DNA of 64,000 bases from Pseudalkalibacillus hwajinpoensis (GCF_039851965.1 NZ_CP156675.1:1-64000); one strand, 5' to 3'. Positions 8,133 through 16,568 are shown, counted from the stretch's first letter. Notes: generated from the letters alone by a model not told the origin. Numbers and translations are program-made.

Positions 8133-8788
8133 TTGAAGCAAAAAAACTCGGTTCCTTTTTTAGGAGATGTCATAGCCGATGAATCACTTGAAGAATACAA
8201 TACCCAAGAGAAACAAACTCAATTGTATAGGGAAGTGCTTGCAGACGAAGAGGTCAAAGATGATTTGATCGAAACGTTAGTAGATACACTTGGCTATGAC
8301 ATTGCGATAGAACACTTATTCAATGTAACTCAACTTATATTGATCGTCTATTAGAAACGTACTCAGCAAATAATCAGGGGATCCGTGACGAGATTGAAAA
8401 AGCCCTTCAAAAACTGAAGAAATCAGACATTGTTAAAGACGTGTACCACACCATTTTAAATGGCATTGATACCAAAGAAATAGATATAAAAGAAGATGTT
8501 TTTGTAGTGAAAAGGCGTTTCTTCACACAATCCTATAATAAAGCGATTGAAGATTTTGCGAACACTTGGTTTGTGGAAGAGAATGAGCTGCACTCATCTG
8601 CTGTTCAATATGAGATCGGCACAGAGCCTATTCCGAATATTGGCGGGATCATCAATAGCAAGCAATTTGATAAGTATAAAGCCGTACATCCAGATGCAAA
8701 ACCATTAAAATACGGACCAGAAATGAAACGTCAATGGAGAAAAATGTTAGATGAGGTTATTGTTCCTTTAAAAGACGAATTGAGATAA
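8133..8788 (+). pseudogene. Frameshifted C-terminal fragment, possibly type I restriction subunit HsdR
   Basis: Two frames belong together: 8133-8354 and, joined by a frameshift near 8335, a continuation reading YIDRLLETYSANNQGIRDEI and on to 8788. The combined roughly 215 residues end with FANTWFVEENEL, IPNIGG and a lysine-rich tail, which resembles the helical C-terminal domain of HsdR (type I restriction endonuclease) proteins. No helicase or nuclease domain remains. The first codon is a TTG with no good ribosome binding site. Family assignment is tentative; that it is a broken gene is clear from the frame change. Confidence 0.5.
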
Positions 8789-8806
8789 ATAGCTTAAATA
8801 TAGTTA

Positions 8807-8840
8807 AAAGTCCAACTGCGAAGGTAGTTGGACTTTACTT
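8807..8840 (+). terminator. Rho-independent terminator
   Basis: AAAGTCCAACT (8807-8817) pairs perfectly with AGTTGGACTTT (8826-8836) around an 8-base loop, followed by a short T-rich run, 18 bases after the HsdR-like fragment. Confidence 0.75.
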
Positions 8841-8842
8841 TA

Positions 8843-9051
8843 GCCGAAAAATGGATATCATCTTTACCGGATAACCAAATCATTTTAAAGACCGTTTCTA
8901 GAGTTGATAATGCTACTTATTCGGATCAAAATTATGAGAATATATGGTGCTCATTGTTTGTTGGAAAGAGTTATTCCGACAATTGGATGCGGCAAGTGAT
9001 CTGTCGTTTAACTACTCATCTCACGAAGATGAAAATATGACTGAGTATTAA
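8843..9051 (+). pseudogene. Unidentified frameshifted gene fragment
   Basis: A frame reading LAEKWISSLPDNQIILKTVS up to about 8960 continues, one frame over, as KELFRQLDAASDLSFNYSSH and ends at 9051. The join suggests a single decayed gene of which about 70 residues are visible. No family recognised and no start found; the beginning is lost in the preceding terminator. Confidence 0.35.
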
Positions 9052-9098
9052 AGCGAGTAAGGGCATTACCCTCAAATGCTAAGAAATATTTAAATAAA

Positions 9099-9133
9099 AT
9101 AAATTACCCTGCTAAACTGACAAGGTAATTTAT
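9099..9133. repeat. Hairpin TAAATTACC/GGTAATTTA
   Basis: A 9-bp perfect stem with a 15-base loop and A/T on both sides, placed between debris fragments. It could be a weak bidirectional terminator. Confidence 0.4.
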
Positions 9134-9296
9134 CTTTGGAAGGGAAATCAACTTCTTCCTATAATAGGGGGTTATCCTTTCTCTTATCAATTTCGTGTAT
9201 AATATCAATTTTACGAGAATATCAACAGCTCTCAGTACCCAGATATCTATCCAGAAATAGGAGTGACTTATTGATCCTAATAGAATGTACAAGCAG

Positions 9297-9328
9297 CAAG
9301 CCCCCACACTTTAAAGTGTGGGGGCTTG
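9297..9328. repeat. Perfect 32-bp palindrome, possible IS200/IS605-type end or terminator
   Basis: CAAGCCCCCACACTTT is followed immediately by its exact reverse complement with no spacer, giving a 16-bp stem. No gene touches it: the nearest real gene starts at 9660. GC-rich hairpins of the form CCCCCAC...GTGGGGG are common at the ends of IS200/IS605 (TnpB-type) elements, and there is only a weak T-run to support termination. No tnpA or tnpB sequence was seen nearby. Confidence 0.55.
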
Positions 9329-9659
9329 GATCATATTATTTTATTTCAAGGGGGAAGGAGTTAGGGGAAACTCCTTGGGTCATAGATTATCATAACAAGC
9401 ACTATATTCTAAGAATATGGGAGAGTTTTGACAATTTAGCATTTCTGACCTAAAAAAATCCGCTTTTATAATCCTTGTTTAAAATTGATGCACAAATAGA
9501 ACAATTACTTGTGAAAGTAATGGTGATTTTAAATAATTGGTATTAAGCAATCGGGCAGGATAATGGAAGACTTGAATTCGAGATAATATAGTTTTTTGGA
9601 ACTATATCGTGACTAACTCGTATTAGTATCATAGTACTTTTAAGGGGTGGTTGAATAGC
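9329..9659. other. Non-coding stretch before the S41 peptidase gene
   Basis: Holds no supportable gene. It carries one copy of a 23-bp direct repeat (9564-9586) that recurs after the peptidase gene, and the AAGGGGTGG ribosome binding site (9642-9650) of that gene. Confidence 0.5.
9564..9586 (+). repeat. Direct repeat flanking the S41 gene, left copy
   Basis: Begins TGGAAGACTTGA and ends AGATAA; 21 of 23 bases match the copy at 11053-11075, in the same orientation. The two copies bracket the S41 peptidase gene almost exactly. Confidence 0.55.
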
Positions 9660-10967
9660 ATGAATAAACAAATTAATAATAGTATGATCAGAAAAAAGAG
9701 TGATGAAATGTACCGAAGTGTGTTTAATGAAATTGTAGATATAATGCACAATGATTACGCGGGATATAAAGATAAGGCTGGTTGGGACCAACCCGACTTC
9801 TATTTAGACCAATTAGTTAATATAGATGACAATGGATTTATCGACCTCGTGCAAGACTATCTGTTGGATTTTAAGGATTTACATACTGGATTTAACCATA
9901 ACCATAATCATAAACAGAAACAGGATATAGGATTTACTGTTAGAAGGTTTGAAGACCATCTTTATATCACTTCTTCAAGAAAAGAGGAACGACTAAAGAC
10001 TGGTGATAAGATACTTGCTTTAGATGGAAGTGGAATCTCAGAAATAGCTAAGAAATATGAAAAGAAGCTTCAGACGGTTATACATGAAAGACAAAAGTGG
10101 GATTCTGTAATGTTTCAATTTCAAGAAGCAGAAATTGAAACGAAACAAGGACATAAACGAATCTTAGAACTAAGTACATACGAACCAATTCCAAATGATC
10201 CAGAATATTCAATTCAAGAGTTAGAGAAGGACATTCTATATATGAAGTTGACTGATTTTATGAATCATGATTCGATTAGTCAATTGATTTGTAATAATGA
10301 AGACAGACTTTCAACATATTCCTACTTGATTATAGACGTTCGGGTAAATAAAGGAGGCAGTGATCTCGCTTATTTTGATTTATTGCCTTATGTCTTTAAT
10401 GGAGAAAAAGTTGACATACGTAATTTTTCAAATGAAATAGCTTTGACTAATTGTACAGAGAGAAATGTAAGTTTACGTCTTCAAATGCTTCAGGGTGCTT
10501 TGGCTTCGATTGAAGATAAAGAAACACGACATCAGATTCACATAATGATCGAAGAGTTAGAAAATCATCGGGGAGAAGGGTTTGTTGAACTTAATTTATC
10601 AGAATTAGAAGAGGACCTCATTTTTGAAACTAAACCAGGACCTAAGAAAGTGATAATCTTATCAGACGTATACTGTGGAAGTGCAGGGGATTCCTTTGTT
10701 GAAACCTGTAAGCATTCTTCGAAGGTAACTGTATTAGGACGCCCTACTTTAGGAATGAATGATTACGCAAATGTCGCTTTCAAAGAGTGGGATAATAGAT
10801 TCAAACTTATGTACCCTACCTCAAAGTCATCTCGTGTTGATGAAGGAAAAGGGATGAGCGGAAAAGGTATACAGCCTGATGTCTATGTACCGTGGACCCC
10901 ATTACATCTTGAACAAGACGTAGACCTGGAAAAAGCCATAAAAGAATGCTTTAAAGAAAGGATATAA
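9660..10967 (+). CDS. S41-family peptidase-like protein
   Basis: About 435 residues with the C-terminal-processing-peptidase (tail-specific protease, S41) fold. The catalytic-core strand VIILSDVYCGSAGDSF carries the Ser (about residue 341), preceded by YLIIDVRVNKGGSD, and followed by the GKGIQPDV end typical of the family. There is no signal peptide or clear PDZ beyond a short KTGDKILALDGS segment, so it looks cytoplasmic. The start chosen is ATG 9660, nine bases after AAGGGGTGG; a TTG at 9651 abuts the box too closely. It stands alone, flanked by a 23-bp direct repeat, which suggests it came in as a cassette. Natural substrate unknown. Confidence 0.8.
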   Translation: MNKQINNSMIRKKSDEMYRSVFNEIVDIMHNDYAGYKDKAGWDQPDFYLDQLVNIDDNGFIDLVQDYLLDFKDLHTGFNHNHNHKQKQDIGFTVRRFEDHLYITSSRKEERLKTGDKILALDGSGISEIAKKYEKKLQTVIHERQKWDSVMFQFQEAEIETKQGHKRILELSTYEPIPNDPEYSIQELEKDILYMKLTDFMNHDSISQLICNNEDRLSTYSYLIIDVRVNKGGSDLAYFDLLPYVFNGEKVDIRNFSNEIALTNCTERNVSLRLQMLQGALASIEDKETRHQIHIMIEELENHRGEGFVELNLSELEEDLIFETKPGPKKVIILSDVYCGSAGDSFVETCKHSSKVTVLGRPTLGMNDYANVAFKEWDNRFKLMYPTSKSSRVDEGKGMSGKGIQPDVYVPWTPLHLEQDVDLEKAIKECFKERI

Positions 10968-11052
10968 GTTCATCTTTCTTTAATGGATTCCTGTATTAAT
11001 CATAAATAGCTTTGTTCATCAAGACGCCTTGTTATACAAACGCCCCCTATAC

Positions 11053-11075
11053 TGGAAGACTTGATTTCAAGATAA
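11053..11075 (+). repeat. Direct repeat flanking the S41 gene, right copy
   Basis: Second copy of the 23-bp repeat at 9564-9586 (two mismatches), 86 bases after the peptidase stop codon. Confidence 0.55.
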
Positions 11076-11119
11076 CGCAGTTTATTTAAACTCTCTGCTA
11101 AAGATCACTATTTACCAGC

Positions 11120-11159
11120 AAATGGAGCGCAATCTTGGAAAACAGATTGCGCTCCATTT
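11120..11159. terminator. Strong bidirectional terminator
   Basis: A perfect 16-bp stem (AAATGGAGCGCAATCT with its complement) around an 8-base loop, with A-rich and T-rich flanks. It lies between convergent genes: the S41 peptidase and the minus-strand membrane protein. Confidence 0.85.
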
Positions 11160-11161
11160 AA

Positions 11162-11635
11162 TCAATCATCAAGTATATCTTTGTTTTTTTTGAATGATCT
11201 CTTAAGTGATGTGTAGCTTACGAAATACATAAATACTGCTATAAAGAAAGCTGAACTGAACAGGGGGAATATTTCAGTGAAGTTAGAAGGAATGCCGTCA
11301 ATTAGGGCATAAGCAATAATTAGAATAATTAAGAAAATAAAACTTCGATTTATAATTGCCTTTTTTTCTTTAATATATCTCTTTTCAGTTGTCACTTCAG
11401 TATACTCGATGCCAGATAGTATGTACCTTAGCAGAATATAAGCGACTATAAATCCTAAAGAGAGTAATGCTACAGTTCCGGTATTTGAATTTCCATAAAG
11501 AGAGTAGTTATTAAGTAATACGAATATGAAAAGCATTGTCGCAAGAATAATAGAAGATTCAGCAATAAAATAAAGTATCCTTTTTTCCTTATACTCATCC
11601 TTTGGTAAAAACTTAGAAAGCCATGAATTTTCCAT
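11162..11635 (-). CDS. Four-helix membrane protein paired with an XRE regulator
   Basis: 157 residues starting at ATG 11635, preceded by GGGAGGAG, with four to five predicted membrane helices and a charged C-terminus (LKRSFKKNKDIL). I do not recognise a precise family; similar DUF2178-like proteins are regularly encoded behind a short XRE regulator in Bacillus. The upstream regulator stop codon lies inside this gene's ribosome binding site, so the pair is translationally coupled. The function of such pairs is not known. Confidence 0.75.
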   Translation of the reverse strand: MENSWLSKFLPKDEYKEKRILYFIAESSIILATMLFIFVLLNNYSLYGNSNTGTVALLSLGFIVAYILLRYILSGIEYTEVTTEKRYIKEKKAIINRSFIFLIILIIAYALIDGIPSNFTEIFPLFSSAFFIAVFMYFVSYTSLKRSFKKNKDILDD

Positions 11636-11640
11636 TCTGT

Positions 11641-11832
11641 TTACTCCTCCCAAAATAGTTCGTCAAGTGTTCTGTCTAACGCCTTTGCAATAGAAATACA
11701 TAGTCGTAAAGTTGGGTTGTACTCTCCTTTTTCGATCAAACCGATTGTTTGTCGAGTAACTTTGACCTTTCTTGCTAATTGAGCTTGAGTTAAAGATTTT
11801 TCAACTCTTGCTACCTTAATGCGATTTCTCAT
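11641..11832 (-). CDS. Short XRE-family transcriptional regulator (YozG-like)
   Basis: 63 residues, almost entirely a helix-turn-helix: SLTQAQLARKVKVTRQTIGL is the HTH core, followed by KGEYNPTLRLCISIAKAL. ATG 11832 is preferred over a TTG at 11847 that lies inside the operator region. It is the first gene of a two-gene minus-strand operon with the membrane protein. Two A/T palindromes directly upstream are probable autoregulatory operators. Confidence 0.88.
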   Translation of the reverse strand: MRNRIKVARVEKSLTQAQLARKVKVTRQTIGLIEKGEYNPTLRLCISIAKALDRTLDELFWEE

Positions 11833-11845
11833 ATCTTCACCATCC

Positions 11846-11885
11846 AAGTAATATATATATTACTTATTGTAATTTATATATTACA
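11846..11885 (-). promoter_or_regulatory. Tandem A/T palindromes, probable operators of the XRE regulator
   Basis: A perfect 20-bp palindrome (11846-11865, core TAATATATATATTA) is followed after two bases by an 18-bp near-palindrome (11868-11885, TGTAA...TTACA) with one mismatched pair. Both contain TAAT/ATTA half-sites and sit 14 and 36 bases before the regulator start. Confidence 0.65.
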
Positions 11886-12039
11886 TAATTAAAATTAATA
11901 AATCAATGTATTGATGGTATTATTTTGTTATCATGTCCTTATCAATTGAGGACGATTGCGTATTAAGCAATGCAGGTTATTTGTATTTAACAAGATACAA
12001 TCCTCAAGTCGGTGGTGAACCACTGATTGGAGTGAAATA

Positions 12040-12237
12040 ATGAGTTTTAAGAAAAGAGTATTACTAGGCATAGCTCTAGCATCTCTTATGGCTATGTTCT
12101 CAATACTACTAAGCCACTTTAATAATAATGAAATTGAAGAAAGCCATTTAATAGGAGTTGTTATAGCAGGAATTATTATAGGCTATTGGTTCATACCAAT
12201 TACCCTAAAGAAAAATACAAGGAAGAATAGTGATTGA
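12040..12237 (+). CDS. Small two-helix membrane protein
   Basis: 65 residues, ATG 12040 with a GGAGTG box 6 bases upstream. Two hydrophobic helices (about 7-25 and 38-55) are separated by a short polar loop, with a basic C-terminal tail. No family recognised. It is transcribed divergently from the XRE pair, about 200 bases away, and is followed by its own terminator. Confidence 0.6.
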   Translation: MSFKKRVLLGIALASLMAMFSILLSHFNNNEIEESHLIGVVIAGIIIGYWFIPITLKKNTRKNSD

Positions 12238-12271
12238 TCTTCAAGTATCGAGGAGCGATTGTAAAGTAATA

Positions 12272-12318
12272 AAAGCCTGATTTCTCAGCATTTTGTTGGT
12301 GAAATCAGGCTTTCATTT
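12272..12318 (+). terminator. Terminator after the small membrane protein
   Basis: AAAGCCTGATTTC (12272-12284) pairs perfectly with GAAATCAGGCTTT (12301-12313), 13 bp, 16-base loop. Confidence 0.75.
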
Positions 12319-12673
12319 ACTAAACATTATAAATCCACATTTTCCTGATTTCCCCATAGTGGCCCCTAATTCCTCGAATCGTTTCCTCACCCCTAGAAGA
12401 CGAAAAAGAAAAACAAAGATAATCACCAGAAAATAAGCTGCTTCATTGAAACAAACAACACCGTATATAGGGCTCAGGATGCAAGTCTAACATTTAGTTG
12501 GTAATTCGAAAGATCGTGACTAATGCTTTAGTAGGAATGGCAGCTTATGATTTGCTGATTTTTACTAATAATTAGTTCTAATGTCGCGATAAAGTCAAAA
12601 GAGTTTGACACAAAATTTATTGATCGGTTACACTATGAATGTAAAAAGGATTTTACATATGAGTGGTGTTTGA
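12319..12673. other. Intergenic stretch before the second XRE module
   Basis: No gene seen. A/T-rich sequence with no clear hairpin; it must contain the promoter of the XRE gene at 12674, whose 5' end lacks an obvious purine-rich ribosome binding site (only GAGTGGTG, 12661-12668). Confidence 0.4.
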
Positions 12674-12877
12674 ATGGAAAATAACATTAAAGAGCTTCGT
12701 AAGAAAATGAATTTATCCCAGAAGGAGCTTGCAAAGTCCTGTTCTGTTTCGCGTCAGACAATTAATGCCATTGAGAACAACAAGTATGACCCGACGCTTC
12801 AGCTTGCTTTTCAGCTTGCTTCCATTCTGGAAACACCACTGGAGCAATTATTTCGTTATGAAGGAAAACATCTCTAG
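12674..12877 (+). CDS. Short XRE-family transcriptional regulator
   Basis: 67 residues: an HTH of the form MNLSQKELAKSCSVSRQTIN then IENNKYDPTLQLAFQLASIL and a short EQLFRYE tail. Same architecture as the regulator at 11641-11832, though clearly a different sequence. It precedes a three-helix membrane protein by 25 bases. This is the second XRE-plus-membrane-protein module in 2 kb, on the opposite strand. Confidence 0.88.
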   Translation: MENNIKELRKKMNLSQKELAKSCSVSRQTINAIENNKYDPTLQLAFQLASILETPLEQLFRYEGKHL

Positions 12878-12902
12878 AATATCAGATTGAGGAGTGAGTA
12901 CT

Positions 12903-13214
12903 GTGCAGTTCTTTATTCAAGTACTTGTGATTGCCCTTTGGGTTGCATCCATCGGATGGATAACCGGTAAGAAGGAATACCCAGTAGGACCAAATGATGA
13001 TGAACGAAAGAAGGCGATTAAGGATCGATCCATGATTCAGAGTTGGATTACCTTGCTACTTTTTTTGTTGACGAATTTTCTCTTTGATCGTTTTAGTATT
13101 AACGAGGAAGTGCCCAGCTTAAGTTCGGCTAATCTGGAATTGTTTTATCTTATTGTTGCACTAGTATCTTATCTAATCTTTTACCTGATTAACTCGCGTA
13201 AACTAAGCGCTTAA
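12903..13214 (+). CDS. DUF2178-like small membrane protein
   Basis: 103 residues from GTG 12903, which has GAGGAG nine bases upstream; a GTG at 12894 overlaps that box and is less likely. Three hydrophobic helices (about 3-18, 44-63, 75-96), and a polar stretch (GPNDDERKKAIKDRS) between the first two resembles the conserved loop of DUF2178/YcdC-like proteins, which typically follow an XRE regulator. Function unknown; probably controlled by the regulator upstream. Confidence 0.7.
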   Translation: MQFFIQVLVIALWVASIGWITGKKEYPVGPNDDERKKAIKDRSMIQSWITLLLFLLTNFLFDRFSINEEVPSLSSANLELFYLIVALVSYLIFYLINSRKLSA

Positions 13215-13326
13215 TACTTTTGTTAAGTATTTCACATATAAGTATAAGCGAAGACATATTCAATAGCTCAGTCGCCAAACTTAGTTAAGAATATGCAGAA
13301 TCTTACCCCCTTAAGTAAGATAAAAA

Positions 13327-13361
13327 ACATCCCAGGACGTTTTGTTCTGGGATGTTTTTTT
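13327..13361 (+). terminator. Rho-independent terminator
   Basis: ACATCCCAGGAC pairs with GTTCTGGGATGT (one G-T pair) around a short T-rich loop and runs into TTTTTTT. It ends the XRE/DUF2178 operon. Confidence 0.85.
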
Positions 13362-13480
13362 AGTAGGTTAGCACGCTGAAACGGGGTATTTATTCCTATA
13401 TATTTAAAATATTTTTCAGTGTATATGCAATTAAATACCTATATATATTCACTCTAAACTAGTGTTTTAGAACCAAATTA

Positions 13481-13486
13481 TATAAT
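13481..13486 (+). promoter_or_regulatory. Candidate -10 box for the circular bacteriocin operon
   Basis: A consensus TATAAT lies 104 bases before the first gene of the operon in very A/T-rich DNA. No good -35 box is present at the right distance, so the operon may need an activator. The stretch 13362-13589 otherwise holds nothing recognisable. Confidence 0.35.
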
Positions 13487-13589
13487 ATTGGATGAAAATG
13501 TAGAAATATCAAAAATTATCCATTAAGATGTTGATTGTTCTTAAAATTAGAATTAAGAGTAAAAAAACAAAAATGACGGAGGGGGCAAC

Positions 13590-14126
13590 ATGATTAACTG
13601 GCTAAAGAACAACAACTATTCCACTTACTATTTATTCTCACTTACATTCATCGTTTGTATTGGGACAATTCTATTCTCTGTACTGACAGAGGTGGGTGAG
13701 GAAGAAATTGACGCATTGAAAGCGTTAATCAATCGAGATGGACCCAAAGCCTATGCATTGGTAGGGGTGATCATTGCGTTTGGACTTCTTTTTACGTTAA
13801 TCCAGTTATTCTTTAGCAGTGTTCTGTTGCATGCTGTCGCTAAATTTATTTTTCGTATTCCAATTCAATTTAAGCTATTTAATCGTGTCTTTTTGATTTT
13901 CATCCTATTTCTATCACTGAGCGTCTTTTGGCAAAATACACTTTATTACAACAATTACGAAGTCTTTCTGATTGCTACAAATCCTCTTATCCTGGTTGGA
14001 ATGCTTGTTCTCTTCATCCTATTAAGAGGGGTAGTTACTATAAATCAGGTTAAACCTCTTCTCTTCACGTTATTTTGTTATATCAATTATGTCATTTTCA
14101 CTTCAATTACTTTAGGGGGAATTTAG
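13590..14126 (+). CDS. Membrane protein, first gene of circular bacteriocin cluster
   Basis: 178 residues, AGGGGG-type ribosome binding site, with five predicted membrane helices and a layout like the Yip1 family (WLKNNNY... N-terminus, LLHAVAKFIFR in the middle). It ends two bases before the precursor gene, so both are on one transcript. Circular bacteriocin clusters often carry extra integral membrane proteins needed for maturation or immunity; which role this one has cannot be told from sequence. Confidence 0.7.
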   Translation: MINWLKNNNYSTYYLFSLTFIVCIGTILFSVLTEVGEEEIDALKALINRDGPKAYALVGVIIAFGLLFTLIQLFFSSVLLHAVAKFIFRIPIQFKLFNRVFLIFILFLSLSVFWQNTLYYNNYEVFLIATNPLILVGMLVLFILLRGVVTINQVKPLLFTLFCYINYVIFTSITLGGI

Positions 14127-14128
14127 AG

Positions 14129-14455
14129 ATGGGAAACGTACTAAATATGCAGAGTATTAACAAAAAGGACATGCTTGGAACTATGGCGCTATTCGCAACA
14201 ATGATTGCGATTGCTGTTAGTGCACAAATGGGCTTAGCTTTTGATATCCATAAAGTTGTACCTGGAATTTCTACTGCAGCAGCATTAGTAGGTCTTAAGA
14301 AAGCTTACTCAGCTTATAAGGCTGGTAAGGGAGCTAAAAAAGCGATTGCTGTTATCTTCGGTTGGAATGTGATTGGTCTTCTTGTAAGTCTTATTGGCGA
14401 CTGGGCTATTGGATATCTTCTTGAGAATCATATTGAAAAACTAGCAAGCTATTAA
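14129..14455 (+). CDS. Putative circular bacteriocin precursor
   Basis: 108 residues from ATG 14129 with GGGGGA upstream. The N-terminal third looks like a leader (NMQSINKKDMLGTMALFATM). The C-terminal 65-73 residues are hydrophobic, helical and Ala/Gly/Lys-rich, contain PGISTAAALVGLKKAYSAYK and end in KLASY. The GISTAAA word also occurs near the N-terminus of mature amylocyclicin-type circular bacteriocins, and an aromatic C-terminal residue is usual for head-to-tail ligation. The cleavage point is not evident: candidates are before L36 or I40, giving 73 or 69 residues. It is followed by a SpoIIM/DUF95 protein and ABC ATPase, the standard maturation genes of this class. Confidence 0.72.
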   Translation: MGNVLNMQSINKKDMLGTMALFATMIAIAVSAQMGLAFDIHKVVPGISTAAALVGLKKAYSAYKAGKGAKKAIAVIFGWNVIGLLVSLIGDWAIGYLLENHIEKLASY

Positions 14456-14458
14456 TAT

Positions 14459-14513
14459 GTAAATCGTAATACGTGAAGAGAAGGGTTTAGCATAGATGTA
14501 CATACCGATTTAC
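14459..14513 (+). repeat. Long-range hairpin between precursor and downstream genes
   Basis: GTAAATCG (14459-14466) pairs with CGATTTAC (14506-14513), enclosing the 82-base gap after the precursor gene. Such structures often protect an abundant precursor mRNA or limit read-through; that role is inferred. Confidence 0.35.
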
Positions 14514-14537
14514 CCATTGAAATGAGTTGAACTAAGT

Positions 14538-16037
14538 GTGAAATATTCAATCAATGTCTTGCTGGTGCAAAGCATCATGAAAACAATGTATAACCAGCTC
14601 TTATATAGTAGTAGCAGAGCAGGAGTGGATTCGGGCCTCACGAAGAAGGCTCTTCAAACTCTAAATACATATACAAAAATTGCCTTAATAGTGCTCTATT
14701 TATTCTGGTTCACTCTTGCCTTTTTGTTTCAGATTTTTTTCCATTACGTTGACTTATTGCCTGAACAGATGAATTTAGTCATTCTTCTATTTGGTATTCT
14801 GGGGTTATGCTTTTTCCTCGGATACACTGTAAATGAAGACTTTAGAACATACGCGATGACGAATTCCTTTTCTGCTAACAAGAAGAAGAAGCTTATTCTT
14901 ACGAATGAGTATTTGAGTGCCATCTTAATATGGGGATTTATTGTCATCATGGCTGCTCCTTTTTTGGTCGGTCAGGTCATTCTAAACGGGTTAGTCGGAT
15001 TGGTGTTTATGACACAGTTCTTACTTTGCCTTTTTGTTGCAGGGTATTTCATTGGATTTCTTAAATTTAGTATCTATACTTTGCAGAACAGTTACACAAA
15101 GAGAAATCGAAAGATAGTATCGGAAGGTATATATTTACTCATTGCCGTGCTGGTATTTCACAATCGAGAAGTGCTGTTTAAAGGGTTCTACTTCTTTATT
15201 CAAATGTTATTACAGGGGAATCTAGCGAAGTGGATCATGGGCATAGCTCCTAAAAGCATCGATCTTTATCATTATCAAATCAATTTACTTACAGCGCCAC
15301 TGATCGCTGTAACCATGCTACTCTGTGTGATAGTATCCTATAAATTAGTAGAAGTTCTATTAAAAGAAAAGGCTACAGCTCGTACGGGTAGACGATTTAG
15401 GCTTCCGCCTGGTATTTATCTGGATCAGATCAGGCAAAAAGGTATCATTAATATGAACTTTTTGATTGCTTTTGTTGGAACGCTATCATTGCTTATGTAT
15501 CTATTAATAGGTGGATGGAATGCAATTGGGGCAGTGATGCTCAGTTCTTATTTACTTGTGAACTTAATGGTAAGTGATAAACAGGTGAACCTCGTTCTTT
15601 TGTATAAACGCCATCATAGCTCAGTACGAGATACTGCTTACCATTACTCCATCTATCCAACTATACAGTATTTCGTTGTATATGCCATTCTTTTCGCTTC
15701 GTTAGAGTCGGCTTCCAATCATGTCTCATTTCTAATTGGAGGTATTCTATTTATTATCAGTTCGATCTTTGTCTACATTTCTAGCATCTTTCGACTTGAA
15801 TACTGGATTGATTCAGCACTTCTTAGCAAAGTGGCTAGGGTGAGCATTCTTATCTTCATAGGGATCACGATTGGTTTGGAATTTCTTTTCTATTTATCTG
15901 GATTGAATCATTTCCTACTAATTCTATGTATCCCGATCATCGCAGCCTTTGTCATGCATTATGCAGTGCTATTGAATTTTAAGAAGATACGAGGTTTTTT
16001 ATATGAGAGAACACACAACGACAACGCTCATTTTTAA
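14538..16037 (+). CDS. Large multispanning membrane protein of circular bacteriocin maturation
   Basis: 499 residues with roughly 11-12 predicted membrane helices. The start is a GTG with a weak box (GAGTTGAA), so the exact first residue is uncertain. No enzymatic motif is visible. Its size, topology and place between the precursor and the DUF95 gene fit the CirB/AS-48B/AcnB type of membrane protein, which is required for circularisation or export together with the DUF95 protein and the ATPase. It overlaps the next gene by 35 bases. Confidence 0.72.
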   Translation: MKYSINVLLVQSIMKTMYNQLLYSSSRAGVDSGLTKKALQTLNTYTKIALIVLYLFWFTLAFLFQIFFHYVDLLPEQMNLVILLFGILGLCFFLGYTVNEDFRTYAMTNSFSANKKKKLILTNEYLSAILIWGFIVIMAAPFLVGQVILNGLVGLVFMTQFLLCLFVAGYFIGFLKFSIYTLQNSYTKRNRKIVSEGIYLLIAVLVFHNREVLFKGFYFFIQMLLQGNLAKWIMGIAPKSIDLYHYQINLLTAPLIAVTMLLCVIVSYKLVEVLLKEKATARTGRRFRLPPGIYLDQIRQKGIINMNFLIAFVGTLSLLMYLLIGGWNAIGAVMLSSYLLVNLMVSDKQVNLVLLYKRHHSSVRDTAYHYSIYPTIQYFVVYAILFASLESASNHVSFLIGGILFIISSIFVYISSIFRLEYWIDSALLSKVARVSILIFIGITIGLEFLFYLSGLNHFLLILCIPIIAAFVMHYAVLLNFKKIRGFLYERTHNDNAHF

Positions 16038-16563
16038 TCGAGGTTCCAGGAGGCTAATCTTCGGCTACTTCGTCCTAGTAGCGCTTGTCTACGCAGGTGT
16101 CTTTCTTAGCGACATTCAACTTGAGCTTCTCCCAACTCAGGAGTTAATCAAACATGTGGACTGGTACGCCATCTTTATACAAAACACTTCTTCTGCTTTC
16201 CTTATTATTTTACTTGGTCTCTTAAGTTTCGGGACTGTGTCATCTGCCGTTGCCCTGTATAACTTGTATCTACTTTCTTTAGCCGTCTATATAGCATATT
16301 TGCACAGCGGATCAATGACCTATACCCTCCTTGTGATATTGACACATGGCATTGTTGAGATTATAGCTATAGTTCTGAGCTATTATTTATCAACAATAAG
16401 CCTTAGGCTACTTATTAATAAGCTTTATCAAAAACAAATTTTCTACATTCAAAGCTTAAGACAATTCATGTGGTATCTACTTTTTATTGTAGGGTTGTTT
16501 TTATTAGCTGCCTTGCTTGAAGCTTATCTAACGCCTACAGTCGTAAGTCTGATTCTGGAGTGA
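16003..16563 (+). CDS. SpoIIM/DUF95-family membrane protein
   Basis: 186 residues, five to six membrane helices. Family signs: LLGLLSFGTVSSAVALYNLY, the conserved HGIVEIIAIVLS helix and the LLAALLEAYLTP end, all typical of the stage II sporulation protein M (DUF95) family. DUF95 proteins are the most constant accessory gene of circular bacteriocin clusters (CirC, AS-48C, AcnC). The start overlaps the preceding gene, and it is followed six bases later by the ATPase gene. Confidence 0.82.
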   Translation: MREHTTTTLIFNRGSRRLIFGYFVLVALVYAGVFLSDIQLELLPTQELIKHVDWYAIFIQNTSSAFLIILLGLLSFGTVSSAVALYNLYLLSLAVYIAYLHSGSMTYTLLVILTHGIVEIIAIVLSYYLSTISLRLLINKLYQKQIFYIQSLRQFMWYLLFIVGLFLLAALLEAYLTPTVVSLILE

Positions 16564-16568
16564 GTGGA

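Noticed and set aside
9136..9453. 105-codon frame running through the 32-bp palindrome
   Set aside because: It reads through a perfect hairpin, has low-complexity composition and no start signal.
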